Shown: positions 47,499 to 58,740 of the stretch, piece after piece
Numbering within the stretch: the first letter of the stretch is position 1
Layout: every line of letters starts with the position of its first letter
Origin: Avena insularis
Lineage: Eukaryota > Streptophyta > Magnoliopsida > Poales > Poaceae
Assembly (NCBI GenBank): GCA_023614405.1
Contig: CM042697.1
Coordinates: forward strand, 161,548,149-161,612,148
Length of the DNA: 64,000 bases
Direction of reading: 5' to 3'
Notes under the pieces: model-generated
What the model saw: the letters and a program-made list of their open reading frames with translations, nothing else
Told to the model about the DNA's origin: nothing
The model's database searches: none
Position numbers and translations under genes: made by a program

Positions 47499-50400
47499 AC
47501 CACATGAATGTGGAGGAGATTCTAGATGAGCGACCTTGTGTTTGGTAAGTTCCCAATCAACACTTACCCTGCACTTATACTTTTTGATCTTGGTGCATCG
47601 CATTCATTCATATCAAGGGCATTTGTGGATAAGTATAAGTTACCTCTTGAGTCTATGAAGAGGTCTTTTAGAGTGAGTTCACGGGAGGAGATATGATAGC
47701 TAGTGCGGGATGCATGAATTTAATTGTGAGATTGGAACATACAACTTCATTGCACATTTGGTAGTGTTGGAATCACAGGGATTAGGCGTTATTAAGGGTA
47801 TGGATTGGATGTCTATGCATGGGGACACATAGATTGTGCACGGTGAATTTCCTCAAAACCAGGATGGTAAGAGGATTAGATTCAAATCGACCGCTTACGA
47901 CCGGGAAGGTGTAAGCTGAATTCTCTTAAGGGTTAGCATGGATCTTGTGCGGTGATTAGGGATTACCAAGCGTGTTTACGGAAGAAGCTGTCGGGGATGC
48001 CACTGAGCGAAGTAGAGTTTCTTATTGACCTAATGGGAGCAGGACCAATAGCAAAGAAACCATATAAGATGGATGTGGATGATCTGAAGAATTGAAGAAA
48101 GCAGTTGAAGGATCAATGGAAAAGGATTCATTACGACCTAGTGCATCGTCATGGGGTTGCACAATTACATTTGTGGAGAAGAAGACAATGACAAGAGATT
48201 AGTGGTGGACTAACGCTGCGTTGAATGAGGTAACCATCAGAACAAGTACCCTCTGCGGAACATAAATGATTTGTTTGATCAAGCTGGAAGGAGCAAAGGT
48301 GTTGACAAGATTGATCTGCTGATCGGCTACTTTCAATTGAAGATCCGGAAGGAGGATGTACCAAAACCGCCTTCACCACTAGGTATGGGTTATATGAGTA
48401 CTCTGATTATGCCATTTGGACTAACGAATGCTGACATATTTCATGACCATGATGAACAAGGTATTTATGGAGTACTTGGACAAGTTAAGTAGTGGTGTTT
48501 ATTGATGACATCTTGATATATTCCAAGGATGATCTTGAGCATGAGAAACATCTCGACTGATTATGGGCGAGAGAACACCGGTTTATGCCAGAATTCAGCA
48601 AGTGAATTCTGGCTTAACACCGTTGGGTTTCTTGGACACGTAGTGTGTCGGAGAAAATCATTGTTGATCCAAGCAAAGTGACTGCGATGGCGAGTGGGAA
48701 GCACCCAAGAATCTTGGAGAGATTGAAGCTTTTGGGACTTGCTTTGGATATTACAGGAGGTTCATTGAAAACTTTTCCAAGATTGCAAAGGCGATGGTGA
48801 ACTTGAAGAAGGAGAGGAAGTTTGAATGGGCCGGATGTGTGTGAAGCTAGCTTCGAGGCTGAAGCGTCGACTAATGCTTGCACTTACATGCTTACGGATC
48901 TTGAAGGATTTCCAAGTGTCTTTGTGATGCTTCTCGAGGACTTGGGAGTGTCTTGATGCAAGATGGGAGAGTGGTGTCATATGCCTCGACAACTCAAGCA
49001 CCATGGTGGAATTACCCCACATGACTTGGAATTAGCGTTAGTGGTTCATAAGCTCAAGGTATGGAGGCATTACTTAATGGGAAAACAACTGTGATGTGTA
49101 CAGACCACAAGAGCACAGAAATACATATTTACGGAAGGAGCTGAACATGAGACAAAGGAGATGGTTGGAACTTATCAAGGACTATGATGTGAATCTACAA
49201 TATCACCGGAAAGGCCAATGTAGTAGCGGATGCTCTGGCGAAGGTTTATGCCAATGGATTGACAATTGGTGAATTGCACGAGGATTTGTGCAAGCAATTC
49301 AAGGACCTTAGGCTGGAGGTAGTATCTGAAGGATATTTGGCTACAATGGAAGTCAACCAGCGCTTCAGGACAGAATCGGAAGGCTCAAGTGGGAGACAAA
49401 GAGATAGATGAAGTTAAGGAAAAAAGATGAAGGAAGGTCGAGCAAGGGAATTCGCGAGGATGAGCAAGGTACCTTGTGGTATGGAGATCGTTTGTGTGCC
49501 CAGCGATGGGAGTTAAGGAAGTTGATTATGCAGGAAGCTCATGACTCGCCGTATTCCATACATCCAGGCAATCTGAATGTATATGGACCTAAAGGACAGA
49601 TTACGGTGGAACAACATGAAGGAGATATCGCCAAGCATATTGCCTATGTGATGTATGTAGCAGTGAAGGCGGAACACGAAACCAGCGGGACTTCTACAGA
49701 CCTTTGCCGTGCGGATTGGAAATGGGATAGAGTGGGAATGGACTTTATCAGGGGCGCCGGGACCAGGTCGAGGATATGACTCTATTTGGGTAGTGGTCGA
49801 TCATTTGACCAAGGTAGCCACTTTATACCGGTGAAGGCGACCTATACAAGTGCAAGGTTGGCCAAGATTTACATGGACAAGATTGTGGGCCTACATGGAG
49901 TTCCCAAGGTATCGTATCGATAGAGGCACCAATTTACCTCACACTTACGGCGCCCATTTGCACGATCACTTGGTACTAGATTGGAGTTTAACGACGTTTC
50001 ACCTGGTGATGGAGCCAGACGAGAGGGTGAATTAGATTTTGGAAGACATGCTAAGAGCTGCGCTTTGGCTCATGGTTCTAGTTGGGATGAGAATTTACCG
50101 TGTCTGAGTTTTCCTACAACAGCTATCAAACCAGCGTCAAGATGTCACCGTTCGAGGTGTTATATGAAGCAGTGCGAACACCATTGCTATGGGATGGAGT
50201 AGGAAGCGTCGGTTGTTTGGACCTGATTTGATCAAGAATGAGGAGGAGAAGGTCGCCTTGATTAGAAGACTGAAGGTAGCACAATCAAGACGGAAGAGCT
50301 CTGGCGGCGTAAAGCGCAAGGAAGTGGTATATGAGATAGGTGATAGAGCATACCTCGGTATAGCCACTCGTGGAATCAAGAGATTTGGTATTAAGGGTAG

Positions 50401-50780
50401 GCGGCACCTCGATTTATTGGACCGTGTCGAGTCTTAACGCATAAAGGAGAAGTTGCCTATCCGTTGGGTTGCGGAGGCTCATCTCTTCTTCTCGTGTTCC
50501 ACGTATCGACTGAAGAAATGCCATCAGGAGATGGTGGATACACCATTGAGAGACAACTGTACCGCTAGAGGTTCAGCTTGAGAATGATTTGACCTATGAG
50601 GAGAAACGGTCAAGATTCTAGAGACAGCAGAAAGGACTACCGTACCAAGACAATCAAGTTTTGCAAGGTGCGGTGGAGCCACCACACCGAAGAGGAAGCT
50701 ACTTGAGAGCGTGAGGATGACATCCGAGAGGACTACCCACACCCATTTGCTAGCCACGCCGAATCTCGAGGACGAGAGTC
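47499..50780 (+). pseudogene. pol: E6 pol (protease, RT, RNase H, integrase, chromodomain), shattered
   Basis: The protease site reads DLGASHSFIS near 47584-47616, where D(S/T)GAS is usual. RT shows FIDDILIYS at about 48496-48526, the catalytic motif, with MPFGLTNA upstream. RNase H and its end are seen at 48850-49260 (HDLELALVVHKLKVWRHY, then LLIKDYD-like and ADAL). Integrase has PLP-type approach sequence, WKWDRVGMDFI near 49721-49755, WVVVDHLTK near 49786, and KMSPFEVLYE near 50140. The end (about 50590-50780) encodes a chromodomain-like segment with KILETAER and HTEEEAT motifs. Indels break the frame many times, so no full protein is possible. Confidence 0.83.
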
Positions 50781-50799
50781 ATCTTAAGGGGGTTAGTCT

Positions 50800-53623
50800 T
50801 GTCACATCCCAAATTTTAGATTTGGTCTTGCATATCATTCATTGCATCGCATCATATCTTTCCATGCATTACCGTCGAGTAGAGAGGATCGTGACGCTAT
50901 TGCAAAACCCGTTTCTACGCCGAGGTTCTGCGGGGGAGCTTCGGAGGGACTTGCAACAACCACCTCTGTAGGTTCGAGTTTTCGCTGAAACTTGACTGAA
51001 GGTTGTTCCCCTCGGCAATCTGAACCCGTGGCGTGAAATCGCTCAATCGGAGTTCGTATGCAAAAGACTTCGGACGTTTTAGTAAACCGGCGGAAAAGCG
51101 GTCGAAAATCCGGACGATTTCGAAGCGGAGTCAAGCTGGATCGATTCGGTTCAGGAATTTTTTCTTCTTTCTTTCTTTTCTCACGAGGTACTTCTTAAAG
51201 GCCCACCTGCCTCGTGGGCCGTGCCCGACCCGTCGCCACCTCCACCAGCGACTCCTCCCGCCCGCCTCCTGCGCCGTCATTGCCGCCGCCCTTCTCCTTG
51301 CCACCGCCCACCCCTCCGTAATCGGCCATCGCGCGTCTGTTGCGGGTTAAATCTACCGCCCTCTTCCGTTCCGTGCTCCGCGTCTCCATCACTTGCCGCC
51401 AAGCTGCGCCCTACAGATCGCGCGTCTGTGCGTTTTAGTATTCGGGCCGTAGTTGGCCGTGTACATGCTTGAGTAGAACCACGCCGCCGGAACCGGCCGT
51501 CGCCGTCCGGGCTCGCCGGAGTTCGATTCGCCGTCCGTTTCCGGTAAGACAGCAGCCACCGTCGAATCTCAGATCAGCGGCTTAGATCGTTCGTTGACTG
51601 GTCAGCACTCGGGCGTTGACTAGTCAGAGGCTCGAGCGTTGACTGGTGTCAGCGCCAGTCATCATGATTCGAGCAGATTGACTGGGTCAATTTCGTTAAT
51701 CCTATTAGTTGGCAGATTTCGGTAGGATCTTGTAAATTGCGTAGAAATTAAACGCTTGGCCAAAAATTGCAAATAAAATATGCACGAGTTCAGTGAGTCG
51801 TGTAGAATCTCGCTGTACCTTTGGTTCAGACTTTTCTGTCAGGTTTAGTACAGTTTAATCAAACTAGTTAGTGACCTTTTCAGAGTAATAAATTCGTAGT
51901 AAAAGTTTCGTAGCTCCGAAAATCGCGTATGATATGTCCCTGAACCGTATGAACGAGGGAATCTCATCGTGAAATAAAAGATAGGCTTATAGTAAAAACT
52001 TCTGCAGTATTTGTCTAATGGCTTTCTGAAGTGTTTTAATTACTCGGGATGTTTTATAACTCGTTTTTGAGTAATTCCAATTGGTACTGTTTCTTATCAG
52101 CGATGCCTATGTGGTAGAATTTTTCCAGGATTTTACAAACAGTATACTACCGGTAGTGAATTATTTAAGTTCTAGCTCTAGTAGAGATCTCTACTTTTGG
52201 TTAATAGTTTTCCTAGCGCCAAATCTATTTTCCATGCATGTATTCGGTAGTATTATGGATTAGAATTATGTGGTCAGCTGTAGCACCAATTCCTTGCCGT
52301 TCTTCCATTCATGCATCATCTTTGTTGCATATGTTTGTGAATTGTTTGTTTATGAATACAATTGTGTCGTGTAGATTGTGTGAGTGCAACCCTTGCTGCG
52401 TGTTTGGATTGTTCTTAGCCGCTACAATCAAGGCAAGTAGATACTACTTTGTTCATGATATCGTCCTACTATTTTCAATGCATTGTGCGTGTATTTTGTA
52501 GTTGCATGAGTAGGATGATACTATCGCTATGCTATGACCTATTATGTGGTAGGGCTTTCCTTGTAGATGAACCACCGTTGTAGATGTGTAGCCATGCTAT
52601 GTTGAGCGAGGCTGGGTTACATCATTGATACTTGTTTTCTCAAAGTATTGGTTTGTGAAAACTAAAACAACAATCAATGAATCACACAGGTGTGATGGTA
52701 TTGATAATTTTTGGTGGTTTCATTGCGGAAAGGCACCCGGTATCAAGAGAATGATTGGCTTCTTTATTGTGTAGCTTACATGTACAACCATGTGCCAATA
52801 ATGAAATGGGCGGTTGGTTGGACTTAGTAGGTTAGTAACTTCGAACCAGCGTATCGAGATGTAGAATTTTGGTAGGTTGGACGGTCTTGGCGTCGGGATT
52901 GAGGAGCTACTTCGAACAATCTCTTCTTGGTCTTCTCCCTATCATCACCCAAAATGAGAGTGATGATGCATTTGGGCTGGCCAAGTCACATGGGTAAAGT
53001 GTACTAACCTCTGCAGTGTATAATCTAATCGATTAACCGTGTCCCCGGTTATGGACAAGCTGAGTTGCTTGATATTGATTCCATGACATGTTTCTCGCTC
53101 ATTCTAATTTTATAATTGTTTTAATGTTGTTGGGTTAACAATTGGGATCTTTTCAAAGAAAATCAAAACTGTTTATGAAAGTAGGACAAAGTTATTTGCA
53201 AATGCAAGCCGGACACAGACTCCACTTGCCAGATATGCATGTAGATGTTAGTACTATTATCTCCATTTACTAGCTCTACTTGCCATACATTCCATGTATT
53301 GACCCTTGAGGCTGTTGTGTTTTATCTTTGCGAGTTATTCCGATTACGATTGATCGTTATAGGCCACGGTACTCCACTCGGCACTTGTTCACTTGTGGGC
53401 AATTTGAAGAATGGAGGATTTATCTCGTTATGTTGCTACCTGAATAATTTGAGCTAGCTTTGTGCTAAGCTTTTATTGTAATAATGGTACTCTGGATCTT
53501 CGTTATCTATGATACACGGATATTTTGCTATGTTATCTATCTTACTCTATTGTGGGTCAATGAACCGATCCGAGGATTGGCATGTCACATAGAGGCCACG
53601 GTCTTTCAGAACCGGGTGTCATA
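50800..53623 (+). repeat. E6 3' LTR
   Basis: The LTR begins TGTCACATCCC, right after a polypurine tract CTTAAGGGGGTTAG at about 50783-50796, and ends GGGTGTCATA. The GC-rich core lies at about 51190-51660. Four TTGACT motifs fall within about 90 bp (51592-51685). Repeat units are anchored near 51734 and 51890, 156 bp apart. The shared block is at 53037-53058. It is followed by the TATTA duplication. Confidence 0.83.
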
Positions 53624-53628
53624 TATTA
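53624..53628. repeat. Target-site duplication of E6, right copy (TATTA)
   Basis: This is the right-hand copy of 41708-41712. Confidence 0.8.
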
Positions 53629-53999
53629 TTCCCCGTGGTCTCGGATTAGCGAGATACATGTTCATGGTGGCTTTATACGGAAAGGAGTTCTTTGCTTCCG
53701 CTACTTTCTTTGGGCGAGGGGCGGAGGTTGTCGAAGTGCGGACGTGTGTAATGCGATCACGGATGCAGCTGCTTTGCGGTCTTGGACTTGGTAGTCTTTG
53801 GAGCTGGATCGATGGGCGTGCTAGAGCGGACCTCTTTGGACTTTATCACGATCTTGAGATCGGCAAGTGTCGACTACATCAACCACGAGTTCCTACTTCG
53901 TTAACAAAGCTCGTTGTCTCTGAGGCAAGTTCTCGTTCCACCCGTTGCTTTGTACCTAGTAGATAGATCTTGGCGTGTAGTTCACACCGTAGGAAATTT

Positions 54000-54300
54000 T
54001 TTGTTTTCTATGCTGCGGACCCAACATGGCGGCAGGGCGGCAAAGTCGTAATCGGTCTCCGTGCAAGTGTAGGGAGCATACCGGCACATGATTCCGTGCT
54101 CGTGGAATTCGTAGTAGGGCAACAAACTAATGCAGCCTTTGTGGGCGCACTCGACCCTAGCCATTGATATGATGGTGTCCATGGCGGGCTTGTGGGTGAA
54201 TCCACCGCTAGGGTGCTCGCACTTCTAGCAGGAGGTGATCTTGCCAGACCTTGCGCGGTGGCAGACTAGATGAATATCACGCACTATAAAGCGGAAGTTG
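54000..54300 (-). pseudogene. SINA/SIAH-like E3 ubiquitin ligase fragment
   Basis: On the minus strand from about 54290 the sequence reads a degenerate RING end (SC.KCEHPSGGFTHKPAMDTI) followed by the start of a SIAH-type zinc finger: VECAHKGC, then LPYYEFHEHGIMC, then APYTCTETDYDFAALPP. In plants these proteins bind substrates and pass ubiquitin to them. The RING N-terminus, the rest of the zinc finger and the C-terminal domain are missing, and an in-frame stop interrupts the RING end. The Copia LTR end abuts at 54026, so the gene was cut there. It is the only host gene piece I recognise in the window. Confidence 0.6.
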
Positions 54301-55273
54301 AAAAGTAAAATAGTTGCATGGACGAACGACAAAGAAAAATCAATGGATTGTGAGGGAGAAATGGAGACCATATAGACCAGCGGGGCTTGAGGCTGGGAGC
54401 GGGAGGAGCAGTTGAGCGGTGGATTCCATCTTTAGGTGACCGTCCCAAGCATTGTGATTTTAGTGGGGCAATGAGGACTCTCTGATCGGCCTCGAGTCGT
54501 TCCTTTTTTATATACCGGCTAATAATCAATGAAGCTCTACGATGGCGCCTTTTCTTTACGTACTAGGGTCCATTTTTATATTTTGAGGCCTTATTATTTA
54601 CAAATTCCTGGTTTAGTTGGACAAGATTAGCGGCCTCTTTGTATTTGTGCACCACCCTTTTATTTATATGTACGTGAGACCCACAATAATAAAGTATACC
54701 ATATCATCACTATATAAAATTATGCTCTGTAATAGGTAAAGCTCAAAAAAATATGAAAGAGCCCCGTACATAAAAGTAATGGTGTTTTCACGATACTCTT
54801 TGAAAGTACTGTAGTAACATGTGAAAGTTTTACTAGCCTAAGTTATTTAGCACTATGAAGAGCAACCTAATATGGAAGAAAGAAAACATCTAGCGGAGCT
54901 CATTTTTGGGCAGAGAGGCAAGCAGAAGGAAAGTTAGCTTTGGACCACCACGGGCCCCAACCTTCTCTACACTGCTGCACCTGCACGGTTGTACTCCATT
55001 GTGTGGAAGCTTACATGGGAAGGAAGAGGTCACTGCTATGATGCTTCCCACCTGAACAAGTACCAGGCATAGATGCAAGAGTGCACATAGCGGCGAATCT
55101 TTGCATTGAGGAGGAGAGAGGGAGGATGATTCTCCTTGATCCAGGAGCCTTTTCTCTCACGAAAGGCAACGATGACACAAAATTTTGGGTGGAGGAGCAT
55201 TTCTAAAAAAATAAGGCAAAATATTTGCGGTGGAATGAGCCCTTGCTCGCCTTGCCAGTAGTATGGCTAATTT
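54301..55273. other. Low-copy DNA without recognised gene
   Basis: The part up to about 54540 may be DNA upstream of the SINA-like fragment. The remainder is mixed-composition DNA without clear LTR or TIR structure, and the short frames do not resemble proteins I know. Confidence 0.4.
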
Positions 55274-55422
55274 TTTTAAAATAATATGAGTTGTTTAACA
55301 AATTTCATGAATAATACACGAATAGTACGACTAATTTAAAAAATGTCGTGCTAGATTCACAATTCCTCAAATTTGTGTATTATTCGTTAAATTTGTTAAG
55401 TAAATCGTATTATTTAAAAGAA
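55274..55422. repeat. Foldback / imperfect hairpin of about 150 bp
   Basis: The left arm (about 55276-55323, AATAATATGAGTTGTTTAAC and following) is the inverted complement of the right arm (about 55370-55419). The spacer itself contains a smaller inverted pair, TAGTACGAC and GTCGTGCTA. Together they form a nearly continuous hairpin. It may be a small foldback MITE or hairpin RNA source. Neither is shown. Confidence 0.6.
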
Positions 55423-55599
55423 TATAGCAGCAGTACAAGATCGACTAGCCACTAAAAGCTGAGTACTAATAATACAAACAAGATCCTTCTTGCTTCCTCG
55501 AATGCCTTGATGAATACAAGTTCGATGGTATTCATATCAACTTCCAATGAAGCGGGATATGTTGAGTAATAAAGTAAAAAATAGGATTGGAGAAGATTT
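55423..55599. other. Spacer without recognised feature
   Basis: This short AT-rich stretch lies between the foldback and the long-TIR transposon, and I see nothing in it. Confidence 0.4.
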
Positions 55600-56793
55600 T
55601 CTCACTTAGCACCACATGTTGGTGCCATTTTATCACAAAACCACAACCTTAGTGATTTTTTCACAAAACACCAATTTTTGTGGTAACGTTTTGCACAGAA
55701 CACATAAACCACACTAATGGCCCATTAGTAAATTTTAGCCCACTATCAGCGGTCCAGCATGGTCGTCTTCCTTCTATCGAGCAAACATGTCATATTCGGT
55801 GGCGCGCTAGCATGGAGGATGCAGGCCATGGATTCCGATGATCCCATATTGTTCAGTGGGTAAGATTCGTGAGAAATGCTAAAAATTCTTCAATTTCTAC
55901 TTTTGGTGAGGGATTTGGAGAGAGTTACAGCGAGAAGATGAAGAACCCTAGTTTTTGGGGCAGAACTATTTGGCTTTGATCGACATATAAATATAGCTCC
56001 TCTCTAAATGTTGTGGTTTTGTAGTATTTTAGAGCAAGCAATGCCTTGATCGTGCACATGCTGCTGAGGTTACGCCTGCGCCACCGGCTACAACACCTCC
56101 ACCTCCACGGCTGCGCCAAGTCCCATTGCACCACCATGACAAAAGATTCACCTCGGCAAGGTCAAAGCATCACCTCAACAACCTTCATACGCCCTCGACA
56201 GATACAACACCACCAAGGTTGAAGCTCCATTATGTTAAGTGGACAAAGCGTGCAGGTTCATTACACCGAGACCCATACTTATGCTTACTTCACAACTGGT
56301 AATAAGCAAGGATTGTAGCAGGAAAAAAAGATAATTAAGCCTCTAAACTTTGTATGAAATGAAAAGAGCTATGTCTTGATTGCAGAAGTTCTAAACTCTT
56401 ATTTTGTATGTGCTGGGAGACATTAAAAGTAAACTAAACTTGTCTTGATTATCTAAATATTTTGTATGAAATGAAATGAACCATGTCCTAATTGTCTAAA
56501 TATTTTATTTTGTGTGGTTATAATTTGCAGTTATAAAATCTCCTGAACATAGAGTGATAATTTGTGTGGTTATAATCTGCTTACAGACTAATGAAATCTG
56601 GGCACGTTACACTACCCTTTGCCGCAGTGGTTTTGACAAGTAGGCCCAACAAGTTAATCAGTTATCAAATGAGCTAATACCGATTTATGTGTTTTGTGCA
56701 AAAGATTACCACAAAAGATGGTGTTTTGTGAAACAAAATGTAAAGGTTGTGGTTCTGTGAAAAAAAGACACCAACATATGGTATTAAGTGAGA
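55600..56793. mobile_element. Long-TIR non-autonomous DNA transposon (MULE-like)
   Basis: Terminal inverted repeats of about 115 bp bound the element. The left end starts TCTCACTTAGCACCA, and the right end, inverted, starts TCTCACTTAATACCA, with long matching tracts such as CACAAAACACCA and TTTTGCAC. Long TIRs and a roughly 950-bp non-TIR interior are typical of Mutator-like elements. No transposase is visible. The interior includes a GC-rich, gene-like piece at about 56040-56200. A matching 9-bp target duplication is not visible at these boundaries, so the class is tentative. Confidence 0.6.
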
Positions 56794-56944
56794 CTAGTAA
56801 ATGGCACGTGCTTTGCACACAGACAACGGTATCCTACCTTATTAATGTAAAGTCTCTCTGGCTCGGAGAACCAATAATCTCTTAATCTTAAAAAAATAAA
56901 AAAAATAAAATTAAAGACAAGCCTAGACTTTCCTCAATAATATA

Positions 56945-57022
56945 CATCCTCTCTTTCAAACTATAGCACATTTTGGTCTAAAATAGACTACCAAAACATC
57001 TTACAATTGGGAATAGAGGTAG
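56945..57022. mobile_element. Stowaway MITE (Tc1/Mariner type)
   Basis: This 78-bp inverted-repeat element runs from CATCCTCTCTTTCAAACTAT to GGGAATAGAGGTAG with TA duplications at 56943-56944 and 57023-57024. The arms (CACATTTTGG and CCAAAACATC) form the standard Stowaway hairpin. It is short and non-coding. Confidence 0.85.
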
Positions 57023-57024
57023 TA

Positions 57025-58740
57025 TTTTACAAGCATGCAAAATCTTAATGCCAATTTATTCTTTTTATGAGATACAAAAAATAATAAATTGATATTTCTT
57101 CATATTTCTACGTGTGCACTATTCAATATACTCGGATACAAATAAAATTATTTTGTGTAGCAAATACAACTTATTTAAAATTGATATTTTGAGCGTTTGT
57201 AGGTTATATTATTGGCTACATCCAAATTTGTTTTAAATTTTACGAAACTCAGAAATAGGAATTTTGATTTTATTTTAGAAAATAATGGGAGCGATTAGGA
57301 GGAGGAGAATAGGATGGGTAGCTAGCATGTGCTGACTATCTATTTCTATGTTGTGTATTTTGTAGCTTGTGTCTAAGCGGCGTCCATAGCGTGCCATGCA
57401 ATGCTGTCTGACCCCCATTGCATGTGAGACATATTATTGGCTGTACCATACAAAAATGGCTTTGAGGCGTGGCTAGACATATGTTTCATCTGGCGCCTAA
57501 TATCCTTTGGGGAGGCCATTGGGGCCTGTGGCTGAAATACTCCTAAGGCATAATAATAATACACAATATAATTAGAAGTTAGATATAGCACTTGGTTGAG
57601 TTACGAATAAATATTTCTGTATTTAGAAGTTGCAATACTCTAGATAACTCTGATTCCGTATGATTGTCGACCTTTGCATTTTCTATACTCACAGCTATCC
57701 TTTGGGCAGAGAATGCACATATACTTCTCTATGGTATTGAACATCAATTTAAACCTCTGTTTGCCAATATATGTAAGTTTCATCCATTAGTTCTCTACTT
57801 CCAAAACTTCGATCATTTTGATGGGTCATGAAAGAAATAGTTCGTGACTATTTGTTTGTTGAAAGTGTTTCTCTCACAAGTTAAAATTATATATTATTCT
57901 TCCATGTCTCCGATTATTTGCATGATTAATGCCTTGCCTTATGAGTAGGTGAAAAAATTATAGAATACTATATTAAAAAATTAACCTTCTAAAATTGCAA
58001 TGTTGTCATGACAAATAATAATAATAAATATATCATATAAAAGAAATAAAAATTTATTTTTTTCACCTTTTTAATAATATTGTTTAAGTATTCATACTAA
58101 AAATAGCAATCCAAATTAGTTACATGATATAGACTATGCTGGACAAACTAAGTGTAATGGTCGATCACGGAGGCCATAGTGATTATTTCCCATTTGCGTA
58201 AAATAAAATCGAGAAGTTGTATTTATACTAAGGGAATACTACATGCATAATTAACATTCTATGAATCTGTATAAAGTAATTTCATTCTCTATGTATTTCT
58301 AAAGGAGTTTGCTAATTGGTGTTTGAAGAACCAATTGTCACGGTATGGGAGGACTTGAATGCTCACATAGATGGATGAATGATTTATTAGGCTAACTATT
58401 AATTGGGTAAAATGTTTGCATTCGATTAATGGTAGCACTACTTAAGCTTCGGTACTGAGTTGATGCATCACATGCCACATGGGGCGATCAACCATGACTG
58501 CAAAATGAGAAGGTTACGCTTTTTCTAAGCATTAGACTTATCTAGAAGCCCTAACAATTTCATTAGAAGCCACGAAGCCTTTGAGGAATGAGGATGGCCG
58601 AATCCAACCTTTGTCGTGAATTAGATCAAATGGGTTTTGTTACGCTGAACAGCACATAGAAGATCAACGGGAAATCAACGTCTTGGATTGCTCCAAAAGG
58701 TGCGATGGCGAGAAGTTGTGTGAGTGATTCAAATTCAAAA
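57025..58740. other. AT-rich DNA without recognised gene
   Basis: This AT-rich stretch has low-complexity runs near 58010-58070. I find no LTR pair, TIR pair or convincing coding frame. It may be decayed intergenic DNA. Confidence 0.4.

Larger units (their letters stand above)
41713..53623 (+). mobile_element. E6: full-length chromovirus (Tekay-like Ty3/gypsy), heavily eroded
   Basis: E6 has LTRs at both ends (41713 to about 44777, and 50800-53623), a degenerate iMet primer site, an upstream extra ORF, gag, protease, RT, RNase H, integrase and a chromodomain in that order, and a TSD of TATTA. The chromodomain and gag type place it with the chromoviruses, probably Tekay. Nearly every domain can be read but changes frame every 50-150 bp because of short indels. 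The two LTRs differ by about 240 bp in length for the same reason. Confidence 0.88.
40409..54026 (+). mobile_element. Copia (Angela-like) LTR, split by E6
   Basis: The LTR starts TGAAGGGAATATGCCC at 40409, runs to 41712, is interrupted by E6 and resumes at 53629-54026, ending CTGCGGACCCAACA. Together about 1.7 kb, it matches the LTR of the Copia at 16338-22200. A TATA-like TATAAAAGG lies at 41640-41648, and E6 inserted about 65 bp downstream of it. No primer site or interior follows 54026, and the flanks (ACAAC left, TGGCG right) do not match. It is therefore an isolated LTR whose partner was lost by deletion or unequal recombination rather than a clean solo LTR. Confidence 0.8.
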
